Numbered from the stretch's first letter, positions 10,289-21,989 are shown. The stretch: DNA of 64,000 nucleotides from Gambelia wislizenii (GCA_030847615.1 JAUMIR010000001.1:65547501-65611500), one strand, 5' to 3'. The notes: generated by a model from the letters alone, not told the origin. Made by a program: numbers and translations.

Positions 10289-12586
10289 TTAGAACTTCTT
10301 CCCGCCCTGATCCCTCGATCTCTGTTGGGGCGGTTGCCGGTATTGTGAGCCCGAGCCCTGGCTCCTCACTGATGGGGCCGGGGAGGTCAAGGGAGCAAAC
10401 CGGGACCAACGGTAGGTCTGGCCAGAGTACCCTTGTCGGAACTGTTGGCCGTAAGATGGGACTTGCCAGGAGTACCTGCTTCTTGGATGGTACTGGGAGG
10501 TGGAGGTGGAGCCCATACCATATTTCTTGGCAGTGGTCCTCATCTTTTGGGTGAACTCTAACTTCTCGTCAGTTGATCCATTAAACAAGCCTGACTCATC
10601 GAAGGGGAGATCTTCAATGGTGGCTGATGCCTGCGGCGTGAGGCCCAAAGAGCACAGCCATGCATGTCGACAGAGCGCTACAGAACCAGTGATGGTTTTC
10701 GCTACGCAATCCGGCACATGCCGAGCCAAGTTCATCTGGAGTCCCGCAAGGGACAGGGCCTCCGACTGAATGGCCTCTGCCATCCTGCACCGTTCTTCTG
10801 GAAGATCTTGTAAAAGGGGGCTCATCCTTTCCCATAAGACCTGCTGATATGCTCCCATGCAGGCGGAATAATTGGCCACACGGAAGCTCAAGCCGGCAGC
10901 TGAATATTCTTCTTGCCCACAATGTCAAGTTTTCTGCCCTTGGGGTCTGGTGGAGAAGATAAGGGTCAGCGTTGCTCTTTGTTCTGGGCAACCTCGATGA
11001 CCACAGAGTTCGGCCTTGGATGGTACAGGAGCCAGTCTGTGTGGTCTCCTCCAACTCGGTACAGTCGGTCTATTTTCTTAGACGTCGACTGTATGGAAGA
11101 TGGGTTTTCCCAGGACCCTTGAGCTAGTTTGAGCAGCGAGGGCAGCACCGGGATGGTAGCCGATGGAGGCGCCTTTGATTGGATCCTTTGGAAGATTGGA
11201 TCCACAGGATCAGTGGCCCGGTCTTCTAATTTCAGGTCGAGAGCATGGGACATTCTTATCATGTGTTCTCCAAAGGAACGAACGTCGTCAGTCGGCGAGG
11301 CGGATTGATCATCAATCAGCTCGGCCTTTGGAGAGGGCATGTATGGTCTATAGAGGTCCCAAGAAGCAACAGAGGATGAGGACGATCCTTCGGGTGAGGG
11401 ACTACAGGCCCGTGTCGGTGTGGGGGAACGAGGTTGCGGGGTTGGTGGGGCCCGAGGTAAAGGGCGGTGCTCAGGAGGAGAGACCTGGGTCACAGCATCT
11501 CTTGTAGTCGCAACATCCAAAGTGACAAGATGTGGGGATCGAGCAATCGGGCACCGCATGCTAGCGGTATCAAGTACCTCGCCCCTCGTGTTGAAGACTT
11601 GCGATCCCGACAGTGAGCTGAGGCCTGCCCTGCAGATAGACTGAGCCAGGTCGTAGGCAGAGTACGCCGGGATGTCTTCCGAGATGGTGGGTACAAGGCT
11701 TTTGGGTACCTGTTCGGATTCAATGATCTCCACCTCCACATCCAAAGACTGACCTTCCAGCAACTGAGCTCAAGACACGACCAGAGCTGGAGACGTGTCA
11801 AGGCGCACAGGGGGGTCTCACAACATCAATTAAGGGTAGGGATTCAACTGTCACTTCCTCAAGTCGTACCGACAGGGTGCGTGAGCATCGAGAGTCAGAC
11901 TCCGCAGTGGTGGATGCCGGCAATGGTTGTACAAAGGCGCCCTCAATGCCTGTCAGGTGACGAGAGACTTCAGGGACGGCGCACTCAATAGGCTTGGATT
12001 TTTTAACCTTGTCCTTGGCTTTCCCATCACCATGTTTGGAGACATGCTTCTCTTTCCTCTTTTTCTTCAGCGTTTGAGAGGAGGAAGCAGAATCAGCAGA
12101 TGGACGAGTCCCGGTGGTAGATGGGGTCGTCTCCCGAGCAGCCTCTCCAGATGTGGAAGGGACTGGCTCTCGGATCGGTGTCGCATGGTCCTGAGTCAGA
12201 TCCGACGACACACGTCGAAGCGAAGAGTGTAGAGCTTCAGGATCAGACGCGGTGGAACGGCGCCTGGACGGACTCCGGGACCGACGATGCTTTCTCTCAG
12301 TGGACGGAGGAGAACGAGATCATTTTCGGCCACGAAGCTCAGAAGGGGGAGACAACACAGAAGCGGAGGCCAGGGCAGAGGCAGGGAGCAAGGCCTTCTC
12401 ATAAAGGAAAGATTTTAGGCGCGAGAGCCTATGTTTTCGGGCCTGCGGCATGAACGCCTTGCAATGGATGCATGCGTCGACATTGTGAGCCTCTCCCAAA
12501 CAGATTAGACAGCGGGAATGACCATCCGCAGCAGGAAATTTTGCTTGGCAAATAACACAGCGCTTGAAAGCTCCTTTGCCAGACAT
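10289..12586 (-). pseudogene. DIRS copy 2 Gag-like ORF
   Basis: It starts MSGKGAFKRCVICQAKF at 12586, with three CxxC knuckles (CVIC, CLIC, CIHC) and a His between them, a likely zinc-binding head. A basic Lys/Ser-rich stretch (KKKRKEKHVSKHGDGKAKDK) and a Ser/Pro-rich acidic middle (PSPEGSSSSS, DDVRSFGEHMIRMSH) follow. The conserved C-terminal part has ACMGAYQQVLWERM and VPDCVAKTITGSVALCRHAW, and ends with an Arg/Gln-rich tail at 10289. Frames differ between 12586-11798, 11763-10966 and 10891-10289, so at least two frameshifts are present. It is the first ORF of the element and sits just upstream of RT. Confidence 0.8.
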
Positions 12587-12834
12587 GTTTTCGACAACAA
12601 CAATAATAATAATAATCACCAAGAAGGAATCGTCGTCAAAGCCGGTCCGAGGGCAGTAGCGATATCTGAGGTAGTGCCAAAACCGAAGGGGATACCAAAG
12701 TCGTAGTCAAAAGCCAGAAACAGGTCAAAAAATGGAGTGATCAAAAGCCAAATACCAAAACCAGTAGGAGAAAGAGAAAAACATCATCAGAAAATCAAGC
12801 CAAGTCAAACCAGAGAAAAACACTAGCGAACAGA

Positions 12835-13041
12835 GGTTCCTTCAAGCTGCTAACGTGGCGGAAAGAAAGGAACTGAGGGGATTTAGGCGGGAAGCCCTTA
12901 TAAGGTACCGTTAGGATGGGTGGAGTTACAGCCAAAAATGTATCAAAGCAGATTCTGCCTAGCGATTCTAGAAGGTTCCGATGCTCTGCACAGGCACAGG
13001 AGTAACCCAAGTGTGTGATTCACAGAGACCACGAAGAAGAT
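12835..13041 (-). repeat. Right inverted terminal repeat of DIRS copy 2
   Basis: Inverse of 3525-3695 over about 170 bp with few mismatches. The outer 36 bp recur inverted in the internal complementary region at 3829-3864. It ends gaagaagat at 13041, the same last bases as copy 1 at 2089. Confidence 0.9.
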
Positions 13042-13792
13042 CTTGCAATTAAAAAAACCCAAATTTATCATTAAGTTGTTGGAAATTGTACAAAGCCATT
13101 GCAACTTTTAATCATATGTTCTTAGACTGAAAACAGGAAAATTCTGAGCACAGGTGGGTGCTGTTCTACAACAAATTACAAATCAGTCAATGCAATCAGC
13201 TTTGTTATTGCTATTTTTATCTGAAAGTGAAAACAGAGGTTGCAACATACAGAGCTGATGTTAGTGTTGTCTGGTGTGGTGAGGCTAGAGGATGCAAAAT
13301 GTGGACACCTTTAAAGGGACTTAATGTATCAAATTAGCTGGACAGAATTTGGTTCACACCCTTAAATGAAAAGATATATATTAACTAAGAGTGCCCAAAG
13401 GAAACATCATATTGGATAGATTTGAAACAATATGTGGCCATTCCTCAGTTTTCTCAGTTCAAAAACAGAGAAATTAGTCCACCAATTTCAGCTTTGAAAT
13501 ACTTGAGAAATATCTTTTGAAATGGGAATATGGCTATGACATTTTGGAATAAACAGGTAAAATAGTTTACAAGGCATTACACATTCAGTTAACTATCTAA
13601 AAAGAAAAAAGGTGATGGAGGGACTTATTAAGTAGAAAGTTCCATTGAGCTCAATGGGACTTACTTTACAGTCTTTAACTGTTAAAGAACTGGGAAAGTA
13701 AAAAGATATTCACCTGTCACTGAAAAGCAAAAAGAGTGGGTGCCAAGTGACCCTCTCTCAGAAGGGTAAAACAAAACAAACTTTGTTCTTAC
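13042..13792. other. Intron sequence without recognisable feature
   Basis: A/T-rich DNA between the DIRS copy 2 right end and dynein exon 13. I see no ORF, exon, tandem array or repeat I can name. Confidence 0.6.
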
Positions 13793-13911
13793 CTATTTGC
13801 ATACGCTCAGCTTGTTCATTAATGTGTGCTAGCTTATCAGTATAAACATCTTTGTAGCCATTAATGAAAGACAGATAAGATTTGGGAGTGACATGAGCTC
13901 TTCGTCGATAT
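13793..13911 (-). CDS. DNAH8: Dynein heavy chain exon 13: end of AAA4 and start of stalk helix
   Basis: The last visible exon, 119 nt, completes the Arg codon and reads YRRRAHVTPKSYLSFINGYK, then DVYTDKLAHINEQAERMQI. HVTPKSYLSFI marks the boundary between AAA4 and the first helix of the microtubule-binding stalk. The acceptor is gcag and the donor gtaaga; one base of a Gly codon is left over. The following exon, expected to begin with the LxKLxEASESV-type stalk heptads, was not found down to position 1. Confidence 0.9.
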
Positions 13912-14224
13912 CTGCAATGTTCAAGATCAATAATGGTTGGGATTTAAATAATTTATATATGTATATATATAATGCTTGGGTATGTTTCCTTTCCCAGTGT
14001 TCAGGTTGGCCGCTTACCCAACCAATCCCCTCCCTCCCTCAGCCACTCACCACCCACATGTAAAACAATGCAATATTTTAGAAATTTGGAAAGATGATAA
14101 ATTATAAAAGTAGTCCCCAATGAGAAATACAGTCACACGCAAGTGATATGCTGCTGCAAAATGTGTTTTTGTGGTCTAAAATAATAGCATGTAGCTGAAC
14201 CGTGCGAACCTTTCAAATCTACTA

Positions 14225-14254
14225 TAACGGCGTATGTTACGCAGGGTCAGCTAG
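14225..14254 (+). mobile_element. Possible Helitron 3' end
   Basis: Positions 14230-14242 form a perfect 5-bp-stem hairpin (gcgta tgt tacgc). It is followed 8 bases later by CTAG at 14251-14254 and then a T. This hairpin plus CTRR before T is the usual 3' terminus of a Helitron. The body upstream (about 14090-14224) has no other identifying mark, so only the terminus is called. Confidence 0.4.
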
Positions 14255-14887
14255 TTATGCATTCATCTGATAAAATCCTGAACAAATACACATTTTCAGT
14301 CATACAGTTGGCTACAGGCCAGAGAATATCCTGTGGCCAATTTCTTGGCCTGTTCATATAACTTTAAAGGACGTGATTTAACCTAATATTTGCTAATACA
14401 GACAGGTGTGTGTGTGTCAGTAGAAAACTGGCTACAATGCACCTCAATCTGAGAAGAATGCCAGATGCTCTGACATTGTAAACAAGATTTTTAAAAAGCC
14501 TCCATGATTGTATGCAAGCAAGATAAACAGACATTTCTCAGAGGTGCACTACCTGGGGCAGGTAGAATAGTTACAGTTTCTTGTGAACCTCAGGTCAATG
14601 AACCTCTCTGGTATGGTTTATTTCAACTGGTCAACCAACAAGATGAGTGGGCATAGGGAGAAGATAAGCTCAGACAGATGATTAATGGTGACATTCCTGA
14701 TAACCCTGACATGGTGCCCTAAAATGCTGATTTATGCTGGCTCTGGTAAACTAGATATCTAAGATAGATTAAGAATAGATATTGCTTATGTAGTAATGAA
14801 TGCTGTTAAGGTCTAACAAGAGAGTAAACACTTGAATGCCTATGTTGTCACAGAAGGCTCTTTAGAGATGTGTAACAGGGCCTAAAT
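14255..14887. other. Intron sequence without recognisable feature
   Basis: A/T-rich, no coding potential and no repeat identified. A short (gt)n tract lies near 14405. Confidence 0.5.
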
Positions 14888-15125
14888 ACCCTAAGGGGAC
14901 CAGATCCCATCTGATCCTGGAAACTAAGCAGCATCAGCCCTGGTTAATATTTGAATGGGAGACTGCCAATGGATACCAGGTGCTGTAGGCTGTATTTCAG
15001 AGGAAGGAACTGGCAAAACCCCTTTTGAGTATTCCTCACCTAAGAAAACTCTATGAAATTCATAGGGTTGCCATACATTGACAGGCAATAATGTGAAGGC
15101 ACATAAATGCACACACGTCCACACA
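14888..15125 (+). mobile_element. 5S-rRNA-derived SINE
   Basis: Positions 14905-14994 are clearly 5S rRNA-like: atcccatctgatcctggaaa, ctaagcagcatcagccctgg, ttgaatgggagactgcc and ataccaggtgctgtaggct. The 5S internal promoter region is therefore included. A non-5S tail follows, with aagaaaactctatgaaattc and atagggttgccatacattga, ending in a (cacaca)-like stretch. The tail resembles the reverse complement of the BovB 3' end near 51440 in this window. 5S-headed SINEs are known in squamates. It is not a functional 5S gene, since it diverges at many positions and has a SINE tail. Confidence 0.85.
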
Positions 15126-17007
15126 ATGCCTCTACAGATGAGAATGTGTACCTGAATGGATTATTGGTTAAGTTAGATCATTAAGAGGATAATAAACATG
15201 ATATAAGGGACAGCCTTGTGCATATGTAAAACCCTTAAGGAAATGTCATTATAATGCCTTAGCAGACACTAATAGATACTTTGAAATTATGGAAGAACTT
15301 GAAGCTGATGCTGCTTATGATGGACAAAATACTATGTTAAATGGTTTAGAAGGATGATGTTCTTACAAAGATGCAAAGAGATCAAGGTTCAATCCTTATG
15401 AATGTCACTATGAAAGTATAGCATCTTGATGGCCATATAATATGATGTAATAATACTTTACATGCAATGCAGTGTTATATAAGGAAGCTTAAGTGTCCCA
15501 ATATTGTGATGTCTGTGTTTCTCCCTAAAGGGAATATATTTGTTTATATATCTATGAATAAATAGCCTTAAAAAAGTATAAAAAGAGCCTGATCATTTCC
15601 CATATAAATATCCTGAAATTCCAAAACTTAAAAATGCTTAATTGGAGTGTTGATGTTAACTTGGCCTGTTTGGCTTAACCGCCATCACTCTGGTGACCAG
15701 AAGTTGGTAAATGAGACCCCAGACAGAATCCAGAATTAGCTGACAAGTGGCAAGAACCCTCAGTTTCTCAGGCTAAGAGACAGGAATGGGAATCCCTGAC
15801 TGTTTCAAGTTACCTTAATAAAAGAAGCCTCAAATGTCATTTTCAACTGTTAGTACAGCTAAATGAGCTAAAGTGGTACAAAACCAATTCATGGAGTGAA
15901 GTCTTTGAAATAGCCACTCATCCTTTTGAAGATAAAATAATCATGACATCTTGTTACAAAGGACAAAAGCCTTCAATATGGTTGCATAGATCTTGTCATG
16001 AAAATTGTCATGAACCAAACAGTGAGTCCACTTTTAAGTGGGTATCCTACTCCAGTGCCAGGGGCTAGGTGGACCATCCCAGGTCTGGGTCGAAAATGGA
16101 AACTTACAGCAGAAGACAAGGAACATACTGGAGGACACATGACTGAGATCATATCAAGTAGAGAATCTGGTAGAACTGTGGCCTTCGTGCCAGTGGGGAA
16201 CTATAAAAATTACAGAGAGATGTTGCTGCTGCTGCTGAATCTTCCTAAGAACTCTGGAGATTAAAGGAGTTGCCGGAAAGGCAGATAGCAGATCAGTTGG
16301 CAATAAGGAATAGATAGATATCTTATGTTTCTGTCTTCCTGGAGGGGAACCTGGAGTAGGATTGTGTGAGTTTATTTTTTCTTGGTGAGATAAAGAAAGC
16401 CATGACCATCTGACTGAAGCGTCTCTGTGACTGCTTAAAAAACTTCTTGATGCAGGCTCTGTTCCCTTGGATAGCTGTACATGTTTTCACTTTGGTCTTA
16501 GGAGACAAATTGCCCCCTACCCCCAGTATCTGGACAGCAGGCCAGGATTTGTCTGTGCCCCTCGCTTCACCCACTTCAACCCCCATGGCCATTTTTAGAT
16601 CCTCCACATAGATAAGGCCATGAAGAAAGTCTGGGAAGGTGAGCAGAACAGGGAAAAATCACTATATATCTCTGATCAGTGAAGCAATGATTCCCACCCA
16701 AAGTCAGGTTGCAACCAGATCATCAACCAGATGTTTTAAAGGTAATCCAGTTGATGTTCTTAAGGTATTCCATGGCAGCTGGGGAAAAGGATACAATACA
16801 ACTTGTGACCAACATTAACACTCTTTTTGGCCTGTAGTGGAACAGCCTACCAAGGTTTTCTCAATGTATTTAAAACTACAGTGAATATAGCTTCTCTGTT
16901 TTGAGTTTTGGGTTCAGAGGAGAGAAAGCTCCCCTAGTTGCTGCCTGTCTCAATGACAGTTGTGGAAGACTGCTGTAGGTCTGATTTCTGACTAGAGTGC
17001 AGACAAG
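15126..17007. other. Intron sequence, possibly including an old LTR-like segment
   Basis: 15475-15600 has tatataaggaagc, aataaatagcc and gtataaaaagagcc. 15680-15730 reads ggtgaccagaagttggtaaa tgagaccccagac, which could be a retroelement leader. No gag, pol or env motif is convincing, and the 89-codon ORF at 15998-16264 resembles nothing I know. The rest is unremarkable. Confidence 0.3.
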
Positions 17008-17082
17008 GCTGCTGCCACATTAACAGAAATAATGCAGTTTGACACTGCATTAACTATAATGGTCTCATCTATTAATGGATCT
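17008..17082. mobile_element. MITE half (ggctgctgcca family), cut by CR1
   Basis: ggctgctgccacattaacag aaataatgcagtttgacac matches the left half of the palindromic MITE at 22819-23042. The right half is absent; CR1 sequence begins at about 17083. Confidence 0.65.
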
Positions 17083-17819
17083 ATGCATAAATATAGGATG
17101 GGAGAGACCTGGCTGAATGAGACTACGTGCGAAAGGGATCTAGGAGTCCTAGTAGACCACAAGTTGAACATGAGCCAACAGTGTGATGCGGCAGCTAAAA
17201 AGGCCAATGCAATTTTGAGCTGAATCAATAGAAGTATAGTGTCTAGATCAAGGGAAGTAATAGTGCCACTCTATTCTGCCTTGGTCAGACCTCACTTAGA
17301 ATACTGTGTCCAGTTCTGGGCACCACAATTCAGAAAGGATATTGACAAATTGGAGCGTGTCCAGAGAAGGGCAACTAAAATGGTGAAAGGTCTGGAAACA
17401 ATGCCTTATGAGGAGAGACTTAGGGAGCTGGGTATGTTTAGCCTGGAAAAAAGATGGTTTAGAGGCGATATGATAGCCCTGTTTAAGTATTTGAAGGGAT
17501 GTCACGCTGAGGATGGAGCAGGCTTGTTTTCTGCTGCTCCAGAGACTGGAACACGGAGCAATGGGTGCAAGCTCCAGGAACAGAGATTCCACCTCAACAT
17601 GAGGAGGAACTTTTTGACAGTAAGAGCTATTCGGCAGTGGAACACACTTCCTCGGAGCGTGGTGGGGTCTCCTTCCTTGGAGGTCTTTAAACAGAGGCTG
17701 GATGGCCATCTGTCGGGGATGCTTTGATTGTGATTTCCTGCGTGGCAGGGGGGTTGGACTGGATGGCCCTCGTGGTCTCTTCCAACTCTGCAATTCTATG
17801 ATTCTATGATTCTATGATC
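17083..17819 (+). mobile_element. CR1 3' fragment, near-identical to the 3' end of the CR1 at 6656-9941
   Basis: It starts at cataaatataggatgggaga and ends in attctatg repeats. By eye it differs from the corresponding part of the first CR1 at only about four positions (for example gatgg for gacgg near 17455), and shares its in-frame TGA (17219-17221). It encodes the last part of RT and the C-terminal domain ([20 protein letters not shown]) down to HLSGML. Confidence 0.93.
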
Positions 17820-17824
17820 TACAA

Positions 17825-17857
17825 CTATATTAAGGAATTCCACTTGCAATCTTACCT
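17825..17857. repeat. 33-bp sequence duplicated at 18779
   Basis: ctatattaaggaattccact tgcaatcttacct recurs in direct orientation at 18779-18811 with one mismatch. It begins just after the CR1 fragment. The two copies lie in adjacent introns on either side of dynein exon 12. Confidence 0.85.
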
Positions 17858-18061
17858 CAATGGGTTGAAAAAGTTCCAAGAGTATGTCAAAAGGGTTGCC
17901 CTGTTGGGGACTACTGCTGCTGAATTTATTTATCAGAAATAAATATAATTGTGTGCAGAATTGTAGACTCATATAAAAATACTTCTACATAAGGCATCAT
18001 TGGTACAATTAATCCATTCTGTTTTTATCCATCTATCAATTCCATAGCTTGTTTAACTATG

Positions 18062-18131
18062 TGTGCATGTGTGTGTGCGTGTGTGTGTGTGTATACACAT
18101 ACATATGTGTGTGTGTATAGAGAGAGAGAGT
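18062..18131. repeat. Compound microsatellite (gt)n, (ta/ca)n, (ga)n
   Basis: Alternating gtgtgtgcgtgtgtgtgtgt, tatacacatacatatg and gagagagagag tracts in the intron between dynein exons 12 and 13. Confidence 0.85.
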
Positions 18132-18239
18132 GCATAAAATATATATTCTCCCTCCCCTGCTCTCTATATGGTCCAATAACAAATGTCATCCTTTAAAGTT
18201 GGACAATTATAGAATTGTCACATATATTTCAGATAGTAC

Positions 18240-18466
18240 CTTTGGAAATAATTATCACAGCTTTCTGAAACTAGGTCATGAAAGATGCCCATTGCTTCTA
18301 CCACATGTTCTTTAACTTCAGGAGAACAGACGATGTTAAAATCTGACAGGAAATAATGTGATACAGCCACAAGGGCCTCCTTGGGCCATCGAGTGAACCA
18401 GTCCATGGTGCAGCCAGATATAAGACCAGGAAACTTGAGAGAACGTGCTCGGAATTTTTCACCAAC
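18240..18466 (-). CDS. DNAH8: Dynein heavy chain exon 12: AAA4 C-terminal part
   Basis: The longest visible exon, 227 nt, encodes [20 protein letters not shown], then [20 protein letters not shown] and [17 protein letters not shown]. The acceptor is ctag and the donor gtacta. Two bases of an Arg codon remain. FRxRxxKFPxLxxxCxxDWFxxWP is highly conserved across axonemal dyneins. Confidence 0.93.
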
Positions 18467-19111
18467 CTAGCAAGAATAAGAAATCATCTGAGCACCACAT
18501 AAGTGACGTATCTAGCCAAACTTGTCTGTGGGAACACTTTAGCTTTGACTTCCCTCATACAGAGACCCTCATAGTGTACATATGGGATAATCTTGCTCAG
18601 TGTACACGCACAGTTTGCCAAATCTTTAGCCATCATAGTTAATACTATAGAGAAAAAGCATCCTAGATTATGGAAAAGGTACACATTTTATTTCTAACAG
18701 TAACAGGTTCTTCCACAGTTAGCTTTCTATTGACTACTATGTTATGACAAAAATATAATAGGCCTTTTATATCTATGACTATATTAAGGAATTCCACTTG
18801 CAATCCTACCTACAATTGCAAAGGAGAAAATCCACTGAATTTAATTTCCAAGTAAACATGTGTAAGATTTGACTACGTTAATTTTGTAGTTCAAGTGAAT
18901 AATTCAAATGATGTCAGTAGAACAGTTTACATAAAATGGAGGGCAGATTCAAACTGCCAAGATATTAAACATTTAACTGTGAGGAACACAGTTTTGGTAA
19001 AAATACTGTCTGTTTATAAACCTTTAGAATTTCTCATTAGCTTCAGTGAAACAAACAAAAAACCTAATACTATGCTCAGGGAAAGCAGAGATGCTTTTAA
19101 TGGAAACTCAC
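18467..19111. other. Intron between dynein exons 11 and 12
   Basis: Contains the second copy of the 33-bp duplication (18779-18811). Nothing else recognised. Confidence 0.6.
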
Positions 19112-19276
19112 TGGAGAAAAGCAGAGAACAACGTGAAGATTTTTCCTTGACCGTGTTATAAAATATTCATAAAGATTATCAAAAGTAGGAGGAACTCTTG
19201 GTAGCTCTTTTTTCATTACAGATATCAATCCTTGAGTTATTTCATCCATTTCATCTCGAGGGAATAAATTGGAAAT
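19112..19276 (-). CDS. DNAH8: Dynein heavy chain exon 11: AAA4
   Basis: The exon is 165 nt, 55 codons: ISNLFPRDEMDEITQGLISV, then MKKELPRVPPTFDNLYEYFI and TRSRKNLHVVLCFSP. The acceptor is taag. The donor is gtgagt, placed after CCA so that the next exon starts with the Val of VGEKFR. Both ends are phase 0. Confidence 0.92.
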
Positions 19277-21399
19277 CTTATTAGAAAAGAAAAAAAATAA
19301 CATCCATTTAATAATATCATCATAACATAACAGTTTGCAAATTACAGCTCTCTGTTCTCATATAATTCTTTTGGTTAGGCCTCTAGATCAGGAGTGGGAG
19401 TACCCTGAGAACCATTTTTGTGCCCTTCATCTTCCCACAAAGTGTTCCACAAAGTGTTCCAAATCAGAAATTCCCTTTTTTAAAAAAATGCTCATTTTTA
19501 AAGAGGCTTTTTCATAGGTTTGTTACTGGTATTTCTAACTAGTACAGAAACACCACTGAAAACAAAGGTGTCATCTAGACAAGGCAAAATAATGTGGATT
19601 GCTGCACATTAATTCAAAATTGCAGCAGTGTCGATTTGTCTCCATGGTTTTTTGGCAAGTGAATTACTTGTGGGTTTTTTATCCACAAGTTGTTCCCACT
19701 ACACATTTTTTAAAAAACTGTAATTTCAAAAATAAGGTCCGTAAGTGCAACCTTCTGCTTAAAAAAACAGTTTGGTCAACTTGCCACTGCAAAAATGCAT
19801 GTAACTGCAACACTAAAACATGGAGGTTCTGACAACTCTGATGCTGGGAAGCCTGCCCCCCCCACATCTGACCACTCAGCTTTTGACTTCTGAAATGCGT
19901 TGTACTGTGACTCAGTTGTCCAAACAGAAGGTAATGTGCATTTCCACACATTTTTAAAAAATCAGGAAAAGCTGTTAAGGCTTTTCTTGTGTGTGTGTTT
20001 TTTTTGTTTTTTTTTTTGTTTTTTTTTGTTTTTTTGCAGTTTTTGGCCACCCCCTCCTTCTTTGATTCAATGAATCAACACAGGATCTCGTTGGGGCAAG
20101 GTATTCTCACATTCTATGAAGAGTTTTTTCATCATCAAGAGAGGACTAAACATTTCTTCTTGCTTTAAAGCAGTTATTCTGTTTGCCACAGGTTTCTCAT
20201 GTCAACCCAGAATGTTTTCAGAACATCCAAAACTTTTTATGTTGCTCACACAGAGCTTACAAAATACATTTCAAAACACTCAGGGTTGGCATGTTGCCTA
20301 TCCAGTTGGAAGAAACAGACAGACACAAATATGTATGGGTTAATTAAAGGGCTGACTTACTAACTACTGTATTTAACAACCTGCAGCAAGGCTGCAACCA
20401 GTGCAGTGTATAGCTAAGACAGGGGTATTACTATTGCTTCTTCAGCACTTCAAGGTTGAGCCACCCAAATCCCAGAGACAAGCCATAAACCTGGCTTTCT
20501 TCTGGTTGACCTACTTATAGGAAGTCTTTCCAGACTGTCTCCCTCCTCAAACCCTGAGTCCTAAAGGAGAAAGCCAGCCAAAGGTAGATGTAAATGTTGT
20601 TCCCTTTCCCATTCCAGAGCCTCGGGATACAAAAGCGAGTCTGAAGAGGCTCCCTTCACCAAAAGAAGTCTGTGGGTGCACAACGATGAATGCCCAAGGA
20701 CTCCCTTCCCCGCATTAGTCTGTCAAAAGTGGCAATACATTCAAGGAAATCAACTAAATCTCAATTAACTAGTTAACACTTTTAGTGTAAGAAAGCCAAT
20801 TAAACCAATTAGTTCAAGGCACAACCCAGTGCCAATTGTCCCATAAGTACCATGGTGAGTTAGAACAAAGTGGGCAGAACACTCTCCCAGAGAAGGTCAA
20901 AAGGGAGGCAAAATTCCTACCCAGGCTGCAAAGACAACCAACTGAAGCCTGTATTAATCAACAAGGAGAGTGGATGGTCCAAGCAATGACTAAAGAGGAT
21001 GCAAGAGGGGTGGAGCCGAGTTAAATATCCACTCACTCCACACCTTTCCCTTAAACTCTTGATGCTTCCACTTCTTTCTCCCTCCTTCCATGAGGGCAAA
21101 TGGCTGTCTCCCTCTGCTGTCGCTGTTGCAGGAGATGCGGAGGAAAGGCCCAGATTCTGTACATTTCTGTACATTTGTAGCTAACATTACTTGCCTACAC
21201 CATATATCACTACAAAAATCAATCAGGAACAAAATGAAAAAATAGGAATTACAGTTTATTTCTGAACTATCTTTTTCTGTATGTATATCTAAGCTATAAC
21301 CTATCTGCCTTGGGGACAGAAAGACAAGCTAAAAACCCAACAACAACAACAATAATTAATAATAACAATTTTAGAAGACTGTGTTAACCTGAAACTAAC
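19277..21399. other. Intron between dynein exons 10 and 11
   Basis: A stretch starting near 19569 (gtcatctagacaaggcaaaa) resembles the left terminus of the TIR element at 37996 and may be an old relative; no matching right end was found. 19999-20036 is a T-rich (ttttttg)n tract. The rest, including 20370-21170, shows no exon or repeat I can name. Confidence 0.4.
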
Positions 21400-21553
21400 C
21401 TCTCCAGAAGACAGCAAATTATTCAGGTATTCCAGAAATGCCTCATCTTTTATTTCATTGTCTGTGAAAATAAATGTGATTCCTTTTCCTTCAGCACCAG
21501 CAACCCGATATAAAATCTTCAGGTCATCTGTTAGATTAGTCACATTGTATGAT
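21400..21553 (-). CDS. DNAH8: Dynein heavy chain exon 10: AAA4 Walker B
   Basis: The exon is 154 nt. It completes the split Arg and reads [20 protein letters not shown], then [20 protein letters not shown] and [21 protein letters not shown] is the AAA4 Walker B region. The acceptor is tcag and the donor gttagt, ending in phase 0. Its 3' splice site is only about 180 bp left of the terminus of DIRS copy 3. Confidence 0.93.
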
Positions 21554-21989
21554 CTGAAATTGGGAGGGGGGGGGAAACAAGCTTAACATACAGTGTAAAT
21601 CCATCACCTACAAAGTTTAGTTAAGTGGCAAGATTGTGTGGATATAATTTAGAGGGAGTGGACTTCCACAGAAATAACCATGAACAGCAAAACTCACAGC
21701 ATACCACTCTGAATTAAGGTGTGCTGGGTTAAGAATGAGAGGTTCATTCCAAGAGTGAAGGTTCGTTCTTGGATGGCAGGAGGAACAATCCAGACTCATG
21801 GTTATTGCCCATGTGCCAGCAATTGATGCAGGAGTACAAAGTCCAAAGCTCTTTTTCTGTTTTGACAGTTCACTCCCTTCACTGTTGGTTTCATTGAAAA
21901 GCCTTGCCTGTTGAAAAACCTAATCTTCATCCTTTCCCCCTCCTTTTACAGCCACATATGGGAGTGGGTGGATTGATCCTACTGTGGTC

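Larger units (their letters stand above)
3484..13041 (-). mobile_element. DIRS-type tyrosine-recombinase retrotransposon copy 2, interrupted by CR1
   Basis: A complete-structure DIRS element on the minus strand, about 6.2 kb without the CR1 insertion at 6656-9941. In element order it has a right terminal repeat, Gag (12586-10289), RT/RNase H (about 10270-5095, split by CR1), tyrosine recombinase (5056-4023), an internal complementary region (3772-3864) and a left terminal repeat. DIRS elements replicate through a circular intermediate and integrate with a tyrosine recombinase, so they make no target duplication, and none is seen here. All three coding regions carry lesions. It lies in the intron after dynein exon 13. 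Confidence 0.93.

Noticed and set aside
14905..14994. 5S rRNA gene
   Set aside because: Similarity to 5S is clear but diverged, and it continues into a SINE tail, so it is a SINE head rather than a functional rRNA gene.
15998..16264. 88-codon ORF as a gene
   Set aside because: No homology recognised, no splice or promoter context, length expected by chance.
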